Assembly (NCBI GenBank): GCA_030411725.1
Contig: MU839831.1
Coordinates: forward strand, 310,001-374,000
DNA length: 64,000 nt
From: Echria macrotheca
Taxonomy: Eukaryota; Ascomycota; Sordariomycetes; Sordariales; Schizotheciaceae
Direction: 5' to 3'
The first letter of the stretch is position 1; the number at the start of each line of letters is the position of its first letter. This document shows positions 33,845 through 45,463 of the stretch, piece after piece. The translations under genes were made by a program, and so were the position numbers. The notes beneath the pieces were generated by a model. That model saw only the letters and a program-made list of their open reading frames with translations. It was not told where the DNA came from and ran no database searches.

Positions 33845-35587
33845 ATGTACGCTGGAGGCTTCGCTCAGATGGCTCACGCTCCCTTCGGGTCCACATATGG
33901 CCATGCCGCGCCTTCGGGTCTCGCCTCGCGACGCGGAGGCCAGAACATCAAGCCGCTCTCGTTCGAAGGCACCAAGGTAGCATCCGAAAATGATACGGGC
34001 ATCCCGACTCCGAGGACCAGCCGATCGCACCTGCTTCAGGGCCTGCGTACGCAGCCCAAGACCGCCACGGCTGCCAACTTCCCGAACGGCCCGGCTTCGC
34101 CAACCACCTTTGCGCCTCAGGCCGGAAACCGAAACTCCATCGCGAATGCCATGGAGAGGGGCTTGTACGACAATACCAACGCCATGAATGGACCCAAGAC
34201 ATCCATGCCGCGATTTGCCGGCGGAACGCAGCAGCCGCGGGCTCAGGGTTACAACTCGGGTGTTGGCGGCAACTTTGGGCAGCAGCAATACACGGCCGAG
34301 CAGGTCCTGGCCCCTCCGCAGCTCCAGCTCGACGAAGTGTCCCACGAGCAGATCGACCCCAACGTGCACGCCCAGCTTATGTACACCAATGCCTATCTCT
34401 CGGACCAGCAGCAGAAGTTGCAGCAACAGCTTAGGGCTCTGCAAGCTGCGGCTCAGCAGTTCCAAGGCCTCAACATCGGAAGCCAGATGTCGATGATGCA
34501 GCAGGGCTACCCCAACATGTACACGCAGCAGCTCAATGCTCAGGCCTTGATGATGAACCAGGCGGCGGCTCCGCCCAATGTCTACCAGTTCTACGATCCC
34601 GCCACCGGCCAGACGACACTCTACGTCGACCAGTCTCAGCAGGCCCAAGCTCAGGCACAACTTCAAGCGCAACTCCAAGCCCAGATGAACCACCAGAGCC
34701 AGCTTCTCGCCAACCAGTACATGGGGATGCAACAAGCCAATGCTGCCGCACCACGCGTGCAGGTCTCGCCGCCTCCTTCCGAGAATAAGAACGGATTCCG
34801 CAACCCTTCGCCTCCCCGCCGCTTCGACTCGCCGACCGATAACCATGAGCCCCTCCCGCCCCCGAGTGCCAACGCTTTCCGTCGCGGTCACAAGACGTCA
34901 TCGTCCACTGCTAATGGCAGCAAAGGCTTGCTGTCGATAACGACCGAGGAGCCCCTCAAGTCGGCAGGCCCCAAGACGGCTAGCTTCCCGCTCACGCCGA
35001 TGACTGCAGGCTATGGCCCCGGTCAGGCACGTGCCGGCGAGCACCCCGTTCGTCAGCCTCGCAATCCTCCGTCGATGGATGAGCTCAAGTCGAAGCCTAC
35101 TGCCAAGCACGAGGGCAGCAAGAACTTTGTGACTCGCACCCGGCGCTCGGCCATCAACAACCTGGTGCGAGCCGGTCTGGAGCGCCGCAAGGATGTTCGG
35201 AGCAACGGAAGCATCAGCCCTATTTCGGAGAGCGCTGAGGAGATGGAAACTCCCGTCACGGACAACGACAGCGACTCCGGCCGTAGCGGTTCCGGCAGCC
35301 TGGTTGAGCCCGACGATGCTGAGTCCAGTCTGCCTAGCTCCCGGACGAGTACTGGCAGCTGGGGTGCGATCGGTTCGGACCGCCCTAGCTCTCGTCAGAA
35401 GCTTGATCGCGGCAATACCGACAGCAACAACAACTCGGACAGCGAGAGCACTCGTGAGCCTGGTAGCTTTGCCAGTCTCCTCAAGGCCAGCAGCCGGGAA
35501 TCGAAGAGCGAGATCATTGACGGCCAGCGCAAGGCACCGATGCTTGTGCTGGGCAGCGCCGAGAAGCGCAAGCTCGGGGGTTCGTAG
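33845..35587 (+). CDS. Disordered Q-rich conserved fungal protein
   Basis: A 580-residue protein. I do not know its function. The start is the first ATG in frame at 33845 (MYAGGFAQMAHAPFGS). Residues 1-130 are Ser/Pro/Gly-rich. Residues about 165-290 are a Gln-rich coiled-coil-like block (QQQKLQQQLRALQAAAQQF, later AQAQLQAQLQAQMNHQSQLL). Between them lies YQFYDPATGQTTLYVDQSQQ. The C-terminal half is Ser/Asp/Glu-rich around one compact basic helix, VTRTRRSAINNLVRAGLERR, at about residue 430, which could be an interaction or nucleic-acid contact. It ends VLGSAEKRKLGGS. The very long pyrimidine-rich leader with upstream ATGs suggests translational control (inference). Composition is typical of RNA-granule or signalling scaffold proteins, but that is not proven. 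Antisense open frames of up to 390 codons are shadows. Confidence 0.8.
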   Translation: MYAGGFAQMAHAPFGSTYGHAAPSGLASRRGGQNIKPLSFEGTKVASENDTGIPTPRTSRSHLLQGLRTQPKTATAANFPNGPASPTTFAPQAGNRNSIANAMERGLYDNTNAMNGPKTSMPRFAGGTQQPRAQGYNSGVGGNFGQQQYTAEQVLAPPQLQLDEVSHEQIDPNVHAQLMYTNAYLSDQQQKLQQQLRALQAAAQQFQGLNIGSQMSMMQQGYPNMYTQQLNAQALMMNQAAAPPNVYQFYDPATGQTTLYVDQSQQAQAQAQLQAQLQAQMNHQSQLLANQYMGMQQANAAAPRVQVSPPPSENKNGFRNPSPPRRFDSPTDNHEPLPPPSANAFRRGHKTSSSTANGSKGLLSITTEEPLKSAGPKTASFPLTPMTAGYGPGQARAGEHPVRQPRNPPSMDELKSKPTAKHEGSKNFVTRTRRSAINNLVRAGLERRKDVRSNGSISPISESAEEMETPVTDNDSDSGRSGSGSLVEPDDAESSLPSSRTSTGSWGAIGSDRPSSRQKLDRGNTDSNNNSDSESTREPGSFASLLKASSRESKSEIIDGQRKAPMLVLGSAEKRKLGGS

Positions 35588-36647
35588 GCGGTGTGACGGG
35601 TATTGAATGCGATGGGAATCATGGATACACTTTACGTTAATCACGATTATGCACCACGTCTTTCTTTCTCAGCCTCGCCACGGCCAGTCCTGGTTTGAGT
35701 GGCAGCGCTTCTCAACCCGGGCAGCCCCGGCGGCATGGTTTTACGACTTTTTATTTATTTGGACGGGATGCGCTGGCAAAAAGGATACTGTCTTCGCTAG
35801 AAGCACCAACTTCTCTTCTACTGTTGTTTCGTTCCTTGCCCTCAACTCACACCGCAAAACACTTCCCTTCCCGTGCTCCGTTCGAGACGAGATGATCGAC
35901 AGGCGGAATGGCCACTTTTTCGCCCTGGTCGGGTATTGCTTGGGAACAGGCAGTCGGAGGTGCTAGCGGCGGCAGCTTGTTTTCTTGAGGAGGAAATACC
36001 ACAAGTTTATGGGATGACTTTGGGATGGGTGCGGAGCGGGACGACAGAGGCGAAGCGTATACATGGTGGATGCCTGGGCTACAGTGCACATGGGGCAGGA
36101 CAAGGGGTTATTCGCATTGACTTGTGATTTCGATGCCATAACGATCATTGGCGATTGGGTTTGGGGTTTCGAGATGGGATAGGTTTTGGTCAGGAGTTCC
36201 CGTCTTTCCCAAAGGTAGTCCATAGGGGGCAGAGGCTGTTGCGATGTCCGCGTGACGTCGGGGCAGCCGGCTTCAGTTAGTATTCGATGTGCATGCTATC
36301 GCAATTGGAGCACACTCTCTAATGTTTTTGGACACTGTTGTGTGTTTGTTGGGAGGTGGTGAGCAGCCATGACGAACGGTTGCTTTGTACTCTTCGAAGA
36401 GCTGGCCTCTTGCTCTCTACTGTTGACTTAGGTTCTGACCTGGGCTACAGAGTCTTCCTTGAACTTGTCCATACTCTACAGACCACAAAACTGCCAAGTG
36501 ACAAAACCAGGCAGGCAAGAGTATGTGATAATTGTGTATACCAGATATGTACAGTTATTTCTTTTGTTTGCAAAACTCCGTCACGATAAAAATGCACCCA
36601 GTGTTTCCCGTCATTGCTAAGTGGCCCTCAAGGATCCATATCGTGGT
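35588..36647. other. Intergenic between convergent genes
   Basis: 3' flanks of the Q-rich protein gene (plus) and the UstYa-like gene (minus). No feature seen. Confidence 0.5.
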
Positions 36648-37565
36648 TCAGTAAATGACTTGGTCGTCATAGGCCCTTACGCTCTCGAGGTAATTGATGA
36701 CCTGCGAGTAATCCTTGCAGACTGTGTCTCATGTTAGCATTTTGGGGGGCGGTTTAGGAAAGGAAAAGAGGAGGAAGAAGAACACATACCATGCTTGGAA
36801 TCCCACCCGTCCGACCCGCCGTTATCATCCGGAAACGTCGTCTCGTGTCCCTCGAGGGCGATGTCGGCGCTGCACATGATGGCCTGGCGCATGTAGTCGA
36901 AGCAGTGGATCATGTGCCAGTGGTGGTCGTCGGGGATGGGGAGGTTCGCCTTGAGGCCCGAGTAGGTCTGGACGACGGCGAAGAGGCAGTGCAGCTGGTG
37001 CGTCATGGAGGTGGTGAAGACGGTCTTGTCGGGCCAGTCGACGGGCTTGGGCAGGTCGTGGTACTTGTGCGTCTCGTTGACCCAGACGAAGCCCATGCCC
37101 TTTGGCATGAGCTTGTTCCACTTGTTGAGGACCTCGTCGGTGAAGAACTCGGACGTGTTCATGGGCGCGTAGGACATGTCCGAGTTGAACTTTACGATTT
37201 GTTGCGAGACTTTTTGTTATGTCAGATTGAGGTGAGAGGAGGAGGAGGAGGAACTTACACCGTGGTCCGACGCCAGTAAAGTCGCCGCCGAAATCCCACT
37301 TGTTGACTGGCACGTTGTCGTCCCGTCGCCTGCCGTCGCGGAGGAGCAGGACGAGGATAACGACCAGGAGACCGGTGTCGATGATCCACCGGTACGAGCT
37401 AAACAGGGCCGCCGCCCGCCTCCTCCTCGACGGCCTTGGCTCGTGATGCCATTGCTTCTCATCGCCCATCAGGGACTCGTCCACTTCGGTGTGAGAGCCC
37501 GCCTCGCCATCATGGTCGTCGACATGGTCGATGTTTTCGTACTTGTGCTGAAGCGGCTCCATCAT
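36648..37565 (-). CDS. UstYa-like (DUF3328) oxidase, three exons
   Basis: Member of the fungal UstYa/DUF3328 family, whose studied members oxidise or cyclise peptides and other secondary metabolites (ustiloxin, cyclochlorotine). Exons: 37259-37565, 36790-37209, 36648-36721; 266 residues. Residues 61-75 are one membrane helix (IIDTGLLVVILVLLL) after a cytosolic tail. The two family HxxHC motifs are present: HQLHC at 173-177 and HMIHC at 201-205, followed by FDYMRQAIMC. The C-terminus in exon 3, CKDYSQVINYLE, matches the family's usual ending. Introns: 37210-37258 (GTAAGT, CTGAC branch) and 36722-36789 (GTATGT). The unspliced exon 2 frame stops soon after WDSKHG, so the last intron is required. 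Substrate unknown; an aldo-keto reductase and an SDR follow within 4 kb. Confidence 0.9.
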
Positions 37566-39110
37566 GGTGATTATTTTGCTGGTGTTGGTATAAGTGATAA
37601 GGAGCTGCTGATAAGAGAAAGGCAAAATGCGACCAGCACGACGAATCGAAAATATAATATAAAATGACCAGCACGATTTGAAGGGAAAGGAATATACCAA
37701 TGCAAACGCAGACAGAAAAAATGTATGAAGGAGAAGAGAAGAAGTTCACAAAGGTGCCAAGAAGGAGTAAATGCACATCCACCAGCAGCAGCAAGGGAAA
37801 GGGGACCAGAGACACCAAAAAAGCCAGCCAAGCACCAGAAGCAAAAGAAAGACGACCGGGACCGGGCGCGGGCGCTTCGGCGGACTGGTGAAACGGGCGG
37901 GGCGCCAGAGGCAGAGACAGACAGGGCCACCTCAGTGGTGTTTCAGCGGCCCGAAAGGGGCCAAGCACCGCGCCTGTCGGTTGTTCGACTTGACGACTCC
38001 TGCTGAAGCGAACCCGGGGGCTGTTTCATGCCGTCCTGTCTTGCCTGTCTCTCCCTTGTTTGCCCCGCAACTTGGGGTCGTGGAACCAGTCGATCATGGT
38101 CCCCATCGCATTGCACCCTCGCCTGATCTTTCCTTTTGGCTTTTATGTCCACACGGCGTCTCTGCGTGCGAAGGAAAATGCTGGGCGAAAGGGGATGCAC
38201 ATTTGCCAAGCCGAGAGCACGCAGCGATCGCTCGCCCGGGTCGATCACAGCAGAGAAGTCGGGACGACCAGGACGGGCATGTCTTGCCGCATTGGCGAAC
38301 CGGCCCATGTCTGACAAAGCTGGAACCTGGCGAGTTTTGGATGCCAAGACCTGCGACGACTATGGGCTGTCTGTCAGTCAGTCGTCTCTTTGGTCGGTGC
38401 TGTACTGTGTATTTTGTTACACCCCATTCCTGTCTGTTTTCTGGAAGAATTGATGGAAGCTACTGCGAAGTAAATGACCAAACTCGTGGTTGTTCGCCCG
38501 AAAATAAAACTGATCTTGATACGTAAGATGGCAGTTGATCGGCGTACAAGCCATATCTGTCTCGCACTCAAAGCGTACACAAACATCGCATCTCTAAACT
38601 CCGCTTGTTAAACGCGACCTGCCGAATCAAGTATTTTTTCCCTCTCGAACTATATCCTCGTGAACTTGTTATCCCCGCAAATGGGATCGGAGATAGAGAG
38701 ACCATGTCGCGATCAGGGCGCCGGGCCGGCCGGCTGGCGCTACCTCCCACTCCGTTGCGGTGCCGCTTGCAATGGCGTCATCTCTGGCACTGGACATGTC
38801 CCCGCACCGGCGCGCGCCGTCTTAAGGCCGGACAGGAGAACATAAAAGCTCATCAACCACGGAATTCAACAAGAATTCGGATTGCATCTTGAAGGAACGT
38901 CTTTTGGGCTCAAGATCTTGCCCTGTTCAACACCAGAAAATTGTAAGTTTAACAAAGGCATAAACCGTAGTGCCGGAACAAATGCCGGACCCCCTCATCC
39001 CTCCCCACCAGCAGCAAAAACTACCCCTCAACACCAAGCTCTCAACATCACAAGACAACTAACCAGATATCCCCAGTTATCATCATCTACAATACCAAAA
39101 AAAACAAAAA
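37566..39110. promoter_or_regulatory. Divergent promoter region, UstYa-like gene and aldo-keto reductase
   Basis: 1.5 kb between the two divergent starts. The side nearest the reductase is CA-rich leader (38,950-39,110). No clear paired regulator site was recognised, and frames of up to 251 codons here have no family features. Confidence 0.35.
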
Positions 39111-40278
39111 ATGCCGCTCATCGCGCAAAACCCCAAAGCGAGGGTGATCCTCGGCCTCATGACCTTCGGGCCAGACGAGGCCTCGGGCGCGCGCGTGACG
39201 TCGCAGTCCGACTACGCCAAGGTGCTCGACGCGTTCCAGGCGGCCGGCTACAACGAGGTCGACACGGCGCGCGTCTACATCGGCGGCAAGCAGGAGGCCT
39301 TCACGCGCGAGGCCGGCTGGCGCGACCGCGGCCTGACGCTGGCCACCAAGATTGTGTATCCCTCGGAGCCGGGCAAGAACGCGCACGACAAGGTGCTCGA
39401 GTCGATCGACGTCAGCCTCAAGGAGCTGGGCACCGACACGGTGGATATTTTGTATCTGCATGCTGCTGTATGTCCCTCTCTATCAGATATGTTCTCTGTG
39501 ATATGTCCTCTATCACATATATCCTCCATCAGATATGTCCTGTATCAGATATATCCCACAGCATGCTAATATACATGGATAGGACCGCTCCACCCCCTTC
39601 GCCGACACGCTCTCGGCCATCGACAAGCTGCACAAGGCCGGCAAGTTCGTGCAGTTCGGCATCAGCAACTTTACGGCGTTCGAAGTCGCCGAGATCGTAC
39701 TAACCTGCAAGTACAACAACTGGGTGCGCCCGACGGTGTACCAGGGCATGTACAACGCCATCACGCGCGGCATCGAGCCCGAGCTGATCCCGGCCTGCCG
39801 GCGGTACGGCCTCGACATTGTCGTCTACAATCCTGTTGCTGGCGGTTTGTTTTCCGGCAAGATCAAGACGAAAGACTTTGTGCCCGCTGAGGGCCGCTTC
39901 AGCGACAAGGCGCACTCGGGCCGCATGTACCGCGACCGCTACTACCGCGACAGCACCTTCCGCGCGCTGCAGATCGTCGAGCAGGCCGTCGACAAGGCCG
40001 GCCTGACCATGATCGAGACGGCCCTGCGCTGGGTCGTGCACCACTCCCAGCTCAAGGTCAAGGACGGCAACGACGGTATTATTATCGGCGTGTCGAGCCT
40101 GCAGCAGCTCGAGGGGAATCTGAGAGATCTCGAAAAGGGGCCGCTGCCGGACGAGGTCGTCCAGGCGCTCGACGAGGCCTGGCAGGTGGCCAAGCCGGAT
40201 GCCGTGCACTACTGGCACAAGGAACTCAAGTACGACTACGACACGCGCGAGGCGCTGTTCGGGCCGGGTGCCAAGTAG
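39111..40278 (+). CDS. Aldo-keto reductase, AKR7-like, two exons
   Basis: Cytosolic NADPH-dependent aldehyde/ketone reductase. Exons 39111-39467 and 39583-40278, phase 0, 350 residues. The sequence matches the AKR7 (aflatoxin-aldehyde reductase) pattern: EVDTARVY with catalytic Asp51 and Tyr56, Lys80 in ATKIVYP, His117 in ILYLHAADR across the splice junction, then GKFVQFGISN, VYQGMYNAITR and the C-terminal IIIGVSSLQQLEGNL cofactor-binding segment. All four catalytic residues are present. The intron (GTATGT, GCTAAT branch, TAG acceptor) is packed with a short tandem repeat. The stop lies 42 bases from the stop of the convergent SDR gene, so the two messages probably overlap at their 3' ends. 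Substrate unknown. Confidence 0.92.
39480..39557 (+). repeat. Five 16-bp repeats inside the AKR intron
   Basis: Units starting at 39480, 39496 (14 bases), 39510, 39526 and 39542, each close to ctatcagatatgtcct. They fill 78 of the 115 intron bases and leave the donor, branch and acceptor sites untouched. Confidence 0.85.
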
Positions 40279-40320
40279 ATATTATCGCCGTGAGATACTT
40301 AGTAATAATAAAAAAGAACA

Positions 40321-41216
40321 TTAAATCTTGACGCCCATCTTCCGCATCACCGCCACAAACATGTCAAACCCTTTCCGCCGCAGGTCCTCGCTCGGCGCGA
40401 GCCGGTCGCGGTGCGCGCTGTTGACAATCTCGTCCCTGACCTCGTCGCCAACCAGGTCCGCCCACGTCTCGTCGATATATGTCTCCAGCGGGATGCCGGC
40501 CTTGTCCATGCCCTCGGCGACCAGGTCCGGCTGCTGCGGGTGCAGCTCGGTCTGCACCGCGGGCGGGATCAGCTCGACCACGCGGATGTGGTGCGTGCCC
40601 TCGGAGAAGGGGCTCGCCAGCTGCGCGCGCAGCGTCCAGGCCAGGCTGTGCAGGGCCGCCTTGGAGGCGCAGTAGCCCGCGCAGCGCGGGAAGGGGATCA
40701 CGGCGAGCCCGGACGAGACGAGCACGATGGCCGCCGGGCGGGGCGCGATGGATACCAGGTGCGGGAGGAAGTGCGTGATCATGTGTACCGGCGAGAGGTA
40801 GTTGGTCTGCAGCTCCGAGGTGACGAGGGGCAGCGAGACGGCCGCGGGACGAGTGAAGTCGAGGGTGCGCTGGAAGCCGGCGTTGAGGACGATGGCGTCG
40901 AGGGCGGGGTAGGTTGCTGTGATTCTGTTTTTTTTGTCTCGTTAGCTTTTAAGTGCTATGGTGTAGACTGTGAAGAAAGGGGGAAAAAAGAAACAAACCG
41001 CTTCGCCCACTCGCCCATGCCGTCCAGGTCGGCCACGTCAAACGCCTCGGCCGCCACGCGGTCCGCGCCGTGCTTGGATACCAGCGCCTCGAGCCGGTCG
41101 GCGCGCCGGCCGACGGCCACGACGAAGATGTCGGCGGCGATCATGCGCTCGGCCAGGGCCGCGCCGATGCCCGAGGTCGCGCCGGTGATGAGGACTGTCT
41201 TGTAGGGGAAGGGCAT
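40321..41216 (-). CDS. Short-chain dehydrogenase/reductase, two exons
   Basis: Classical NAD(P)H-dependent SDR of 273 residues, closest in look to DltE/YdfG-type oxidoreductases. Exons 40999-41216 and 40321-40924. The cofactor motif TGATSGIG is at residues 11-18, LNAGF follows the splice junction, the catalytic Ser is in VLVSSG (about 143-144), and YCASK gives Tyr157 and Lys161. Intron 40925-40998 has a GTTTGT donor and an ACAG acceptor and joins CG with A in frame (AKR-ITATYPALDAIVLNAG). It is convergent with the aldo-keto reductase and may act on the same compound (inference). Substrate cannot be read from the sequence. Confidence 0.9.
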
Positions 41217-44196
41217 CTTGCAGGTTTAGCTCAGCTGACAACGGGTTGGAGTCGTGGTCGGTCCGGAGGAGAACGACCGGAATAGAACTTGAGGGGCGAA
41301 TTGGCTTCCATTTTTATGTGCTCTCGACTGGATATGTGTCGAGTACTGTGTAGAGGTGCCGTAGTTGTCGAGCCGTCGTTCTGCATGCCAGTGGGGGATT
41401 GCGTAGACGGTGACGACTTCACGGCAGCTTGATTTGGGTTCCTGAGCAGAACCCCGCAGTTTAGTGTAACTAGCGCTGCAGGCTTTGCAGACTGCAGGGC
41501 CACAGGGACTGAAGTGGGGGCCGGCTGCGGTCAGCCCGGAGGGTCTTCGCCCCGTGCCTTGCAGCGACCTGAGTCCCGGCTGCCCCATCCCGGCCCGGCA
41601 GGTCGGCATGGCACACATCGGCGCCGTGCCACGTGAGTGCCCCCCTTGGTGTTTCGAATTGCAGTTCAACTCTCTTTGTCTGCATGTCTTTGCAATGACA
41701 AGACAATCTCGGATGGGAGGGCGACCGAAGCATCAATCTCTTTCATTCCTCGTATAAACTGATTGATGGTTTGTGCGGAATGGAGAAATGACAGAACCAC
41801 GCGACCGGACGAGGAGAGCTGTCGAGACTGAGAAACAAGAGCACGTGGGCCTGACGCCGGCAGCTTGATCAGCCCAGCCATCAGCTACGTCATTTCCTGA
41901 ATTCCAAGAAGCCGAGCGGTTGGTACAGGGACGAGTGTGGTTGCATTTGGACAAGTCAAGATCAAGGCCAAGACAGAGACGTTGACGGGCTCCCGAGAGC
42001 AAATTCCAGATACTAAGCTGAAGCTAGGGGTATATGTGTTTCGATATTAAGCCTCCAAGACCGATTTCCAAGTCAACAGCCATCTTACAATACTTTTCTG
42101 TGTGTACAGCACCGAATATATCTAGCAGAAAAAAAAAGAAACCACCCAAGTCTATCCCAAATAAGTCAAACCCAAACACCGCCGTCTATCCATTTAACCT
42201 TCCCAGGACTTGCGTACCCTGTTTTCTATGTTTTGTCTGTATCGTTTCGTATCGCAGAAATTTCGGTGGCCGCAAGGAGATCATAACCCGAGCCAAGCTC
42301 CTCACAGGCAATGTCGGACATTGAGAATAACCAGCCGGTGATAGCTCCGAACGCGCCTTAAAAAATGTCAGCCGCGTTTCGTGTCAGCACCTTGTTGGCG
42401 GCAACTTACTAACCCTTCACTTGCTCCCGCCGCCAGGATTGGGTTTGGGCGCAGGGGGCTTCTCATATCCTCCCCGCTTCTCCCGAGTGAATCTGACTGC
42501 AGACATGGCGTCTGTCAGGACGTTTTTCTGATCGTGCTTCGGTGTGTGTGTGCGATAGGAACAACTGCCGGAATGGATGTGTGTTGACTTGTGAAGTGCT
42601 GGTGGTGGGACGTTCGAGTGGTTGTCACAAGGTCGCGTGTCCGGCGAAGGATCTGGCAGTCTGGCGGTGTGGCTTCGAGCTTCGTCGGTGTCTCAATACG
42701 GACAAAGATAAGAATCACAGATAGACAGATGGCTGCGAGGCTGCGGACTGGATGGAGATGGATGGGAATGGAACCAAAGCTAGGGAATTGGGATGTGCCG
42801 GGCCTAAATACTTTTGGTTGCGCCGAAACCACCGGGACCCCTCCTCCTCCCCCCTTCGTCATAATCCATGGTTGTTGTTGGGATGTCCCAACCCGTTGTC
42901 GACGCAAAGACCACATAACTACACCGAGATATTCTCTTCTTGGTCAGTTCCAAGGTGACCGCGCGAATCACCAGCGGTCGGTCCCAATCACAGACGACGA
43001 CCGGCAACAGCTTTGACACTGACTCAGTTTGTTCCTCCCTCCCCCCTGGAAGAGAAAAAAAAAAGAAGGCCGAGCGAGCATATCGTCTAGGCAGGGGGCA
43101 CGACACGAGGCAGAAAAAAAAATTGACGAACCCAGAGCCACGGGCCCGGCGTCTGACAGGAGGGGTCAGACAGCAACGTTGAGGGGAACCAGTGAGGCGC
43201 GCCCGGGGAAGGCTTCCAGAAGGCAACAACGTGTTTTGGCGTGTCTTGGGTTCCCTGCCGGTGGGGCGACCGGGGCCGGAAGGCCGGGACAAAGAAAAGA
43301 GAGAGCAAGGGGCGAGGATCGACCCACATCTTATTCTTTTATTTATTTTTCGTCATTTTTGAGAACGGGACGGGCTGTAGGTGTGGTCAGTCATCTGTGT
43401 GAATCTAAAAGGGGTTTGTCAAAAAATAAACCAGCTCGCTCCGACCACACACTCAGATGTCGAGCCCGAGGACTGTTTCGACGAATCGTTCGGCTTTCAC
43501 TCCCCAAGGCTAGTCGGGGCGGTCGGTGGAGCTGGCTTTTCGGAGATCGGGAGCCGGCACCTTCTCGGATGTTTGCGGCGAGGAAGGACAGCCAGCCCGG
43601 CCGGTCAGACCCGCAATCTCGCTTAAAGGCCGGCGGCGCTGCCGTGACGGTGATGCGCGACCGGGATGCCGTGTCCATGGCACATGCTGGTCTGTCATTT
43701 CTCGCGAACCAGAAAGAACAGAGAAAGAAAGAAAAAGAGACGAAAAAAAAGAGAAAACAACAAACAAAAACTTCAGATACGGAACAGAGTCCAAATGTTA
43801 TTAACCTGAGCTCATTTGTGGCCCCCAGCTCTGTGCAATTGACAGCCCATTGTGTCCCCCGTCCTCCGAAAAGCTGAAGGGGATCTGCAGAGCTGAACAG
43901 ACTAGCGACGCCACGGACCGGGCATACAGCGAATGACAGCTCTCGTTTCTGCCCAATGACAAGGGGTCTGCGAAGCGCCAGGAAGGGGAAGCAGGAAGCC
44001 AACAGCAGCAGCACCACCACCAACCACGCCTTGGCCACGAGCGGGCGGACGATGGACCGACCAGCCCGCCGGGGCTGAGGTTTCTTTGCCCGTCTTTCGC
44101 AAATCTCTCAATCTCTCTGATGCCAAGGGCCGCCGCGTTGACGTTCCCCTCGTCGCTCGTTTGCAATCCCAACGACAACCGTTTTGTTGTGTCGCA
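41217..44196. other. 3-kb intergenic stretch
   Basis: Promoter of the SDR at the left and the leader of the surface sensor at the right. Frames at 43029-43877 (plus, 282 codons) and 43391-44038 (minus, 215 codons) overlap antisense, with Lys/Arg or Phe/Leu-biased composition produced by A-rich or T-rich DNA. Neither is supported as a gene. Confidence 0.45.
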
Positions 44197-45463
44197 ATGC
44201 GCTGCCTCCACCCAGCACTCTTTTTCGCCTTATTGACCGGCGCGGCGACCGCCTTCGCGCCGGCCGAACGCCGACGGCCAGACGAGCGATCATGGACGCC
44301 CGCGAGGGAGACGGGCGCGTCGCAGGACCGGGTCGGATGGTCTCCCAAGCCTACAGATGCGCCGGTGCCGCCGATGCCGCCGCCGCGCTTCGGCCAGATG
44401 GACCTGCTGCGTCGCGATGGCTTCACCATGGGCACTGACACGTGCGGTTTCGTCTCGGGCTTTTCGTGTATGTTCGCCCTCTCTCCGCTTCCCCCCCTCC
44501 CTCCCCAAAGTCTCAGCTAACATCTCCTGCCCCCCTCCCCCAGCGGCGCCGGTAACATGCGTGCGACAAAGCGCCTACTGCACCAACGACGGCGCCGGCA
44601 ACATGGACTGCTGCACGGGCGACTACTCGCAGTGCTCCAAGACCATGTACACGACCTGCATCGATTATACAGCCTCGGAAAACGGCGCGTGTTCCAACAA
44701 GGGCGCCAAGACCATCTGCTGCTGGGCCCAGTCGCCGTCGTGCTACAGCCTGGTCTACTCGACCTCGGCCAGCCCGGGCAAGGTTTTTACGATTTTGCAA
44801 TGCCAGACCACCTCGGGCCTCGACACGCTGCTCGCCACACCGCCGGCGTATACCATCTCGGCCTCGCGACGGGCTTCGTCGTCCTCTTCCGAGTCGGAGT
44901 CGTCCACTTCGTCATCCGCATCCTCAACGACGACAGATCCCGCCGCGGCAACAACAACCCCCGCCACCTCCTCGTCCTCGTCAAACACAGGCGCAATAGT
45001 AGGCGGCGTGGTAGGCGGCATCGCAGCTCTTGGTCTAGCCGCCTTCCTCCTCTTTTTCTTCCTCATCAAGAAGCGCCAGCAATCCAACGCAGGCCACGCC
45101 GGTCCTTCCATCCCGCCGACGTATATGCCCGTCAACCAGACCCCGCAGGGCTTCCCGCCCCCGGGGGCGGCGTTCCAGCCGTATGCCGGGGCTGGTGCCG
45201 GTGCCGGTGTTTACGCACAGCCTGGTGGGGAGGATTACAAGCCGTATGGGGATGTCGCCGCAGCCTCGCAGAATCAGTTTATGCAGCAGACGGGGTATGC
45301 GCAACCACCGCCGCCGGCGGCGAGTACGAGTCCTGGTCCGCCGCCCGGGGGGTATGTGCCGTATGGTCAGGGCGGGGGGTATCACCCGGGTGTGCCGGTG
45401 CAGGAGCTGCCGGTGCAGTATGCGCTTGGGACGGGGAGTAATAGGGCGGAGTTGGGGCATTGA
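44197..45463 (+). CDS. Mid2/Wsc-like cell-surface sensor or Cys-rich membrane protein, two exons
   Basis: Exons 44197-44467 and 44544-45463, 396 residues. Residues 1-21 are a signal peptide (MRCLHPALFFALLTGAATAF). The ectodomain has about nine cysteines at 80-160, including VTCVRQSAYC, MDCCTGDYSQCSK and TICCWAQSPSC. A Ser/Thr-rich stalk follows at about 195-240, then a Gly-rich transmembrane helix at about 242-265 (GAIVGGVVGGIAALGLAAFL), a KKR stop-transfer signal and a Pro/Gly/Tyr/Gln-rich cytosolic tail. This layout is that of cell-wall stress sensors of the Mid2/Wsc type, but the Cys spacing is not a clear WSC domain. The intron has a GTATGT donor and a CCCAG acceptor. The last 250 bases are strongly G-rich. 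Confidence 0.8.

Noticed and set aside
33719..34891. 390-codon minus frame
   Set aside because: Lies antisense to the Q-rich protein gene and mirrors its CAG-rich codons as Leu-rich sequence.
43029..44038. 282-codon plus frame and 215-codon minus frame
   Set aside because: Composition follows A-rich and T-rich runs (poly-Lys, poly-Phe); no motif; the region is the leader of the gene at 44197.
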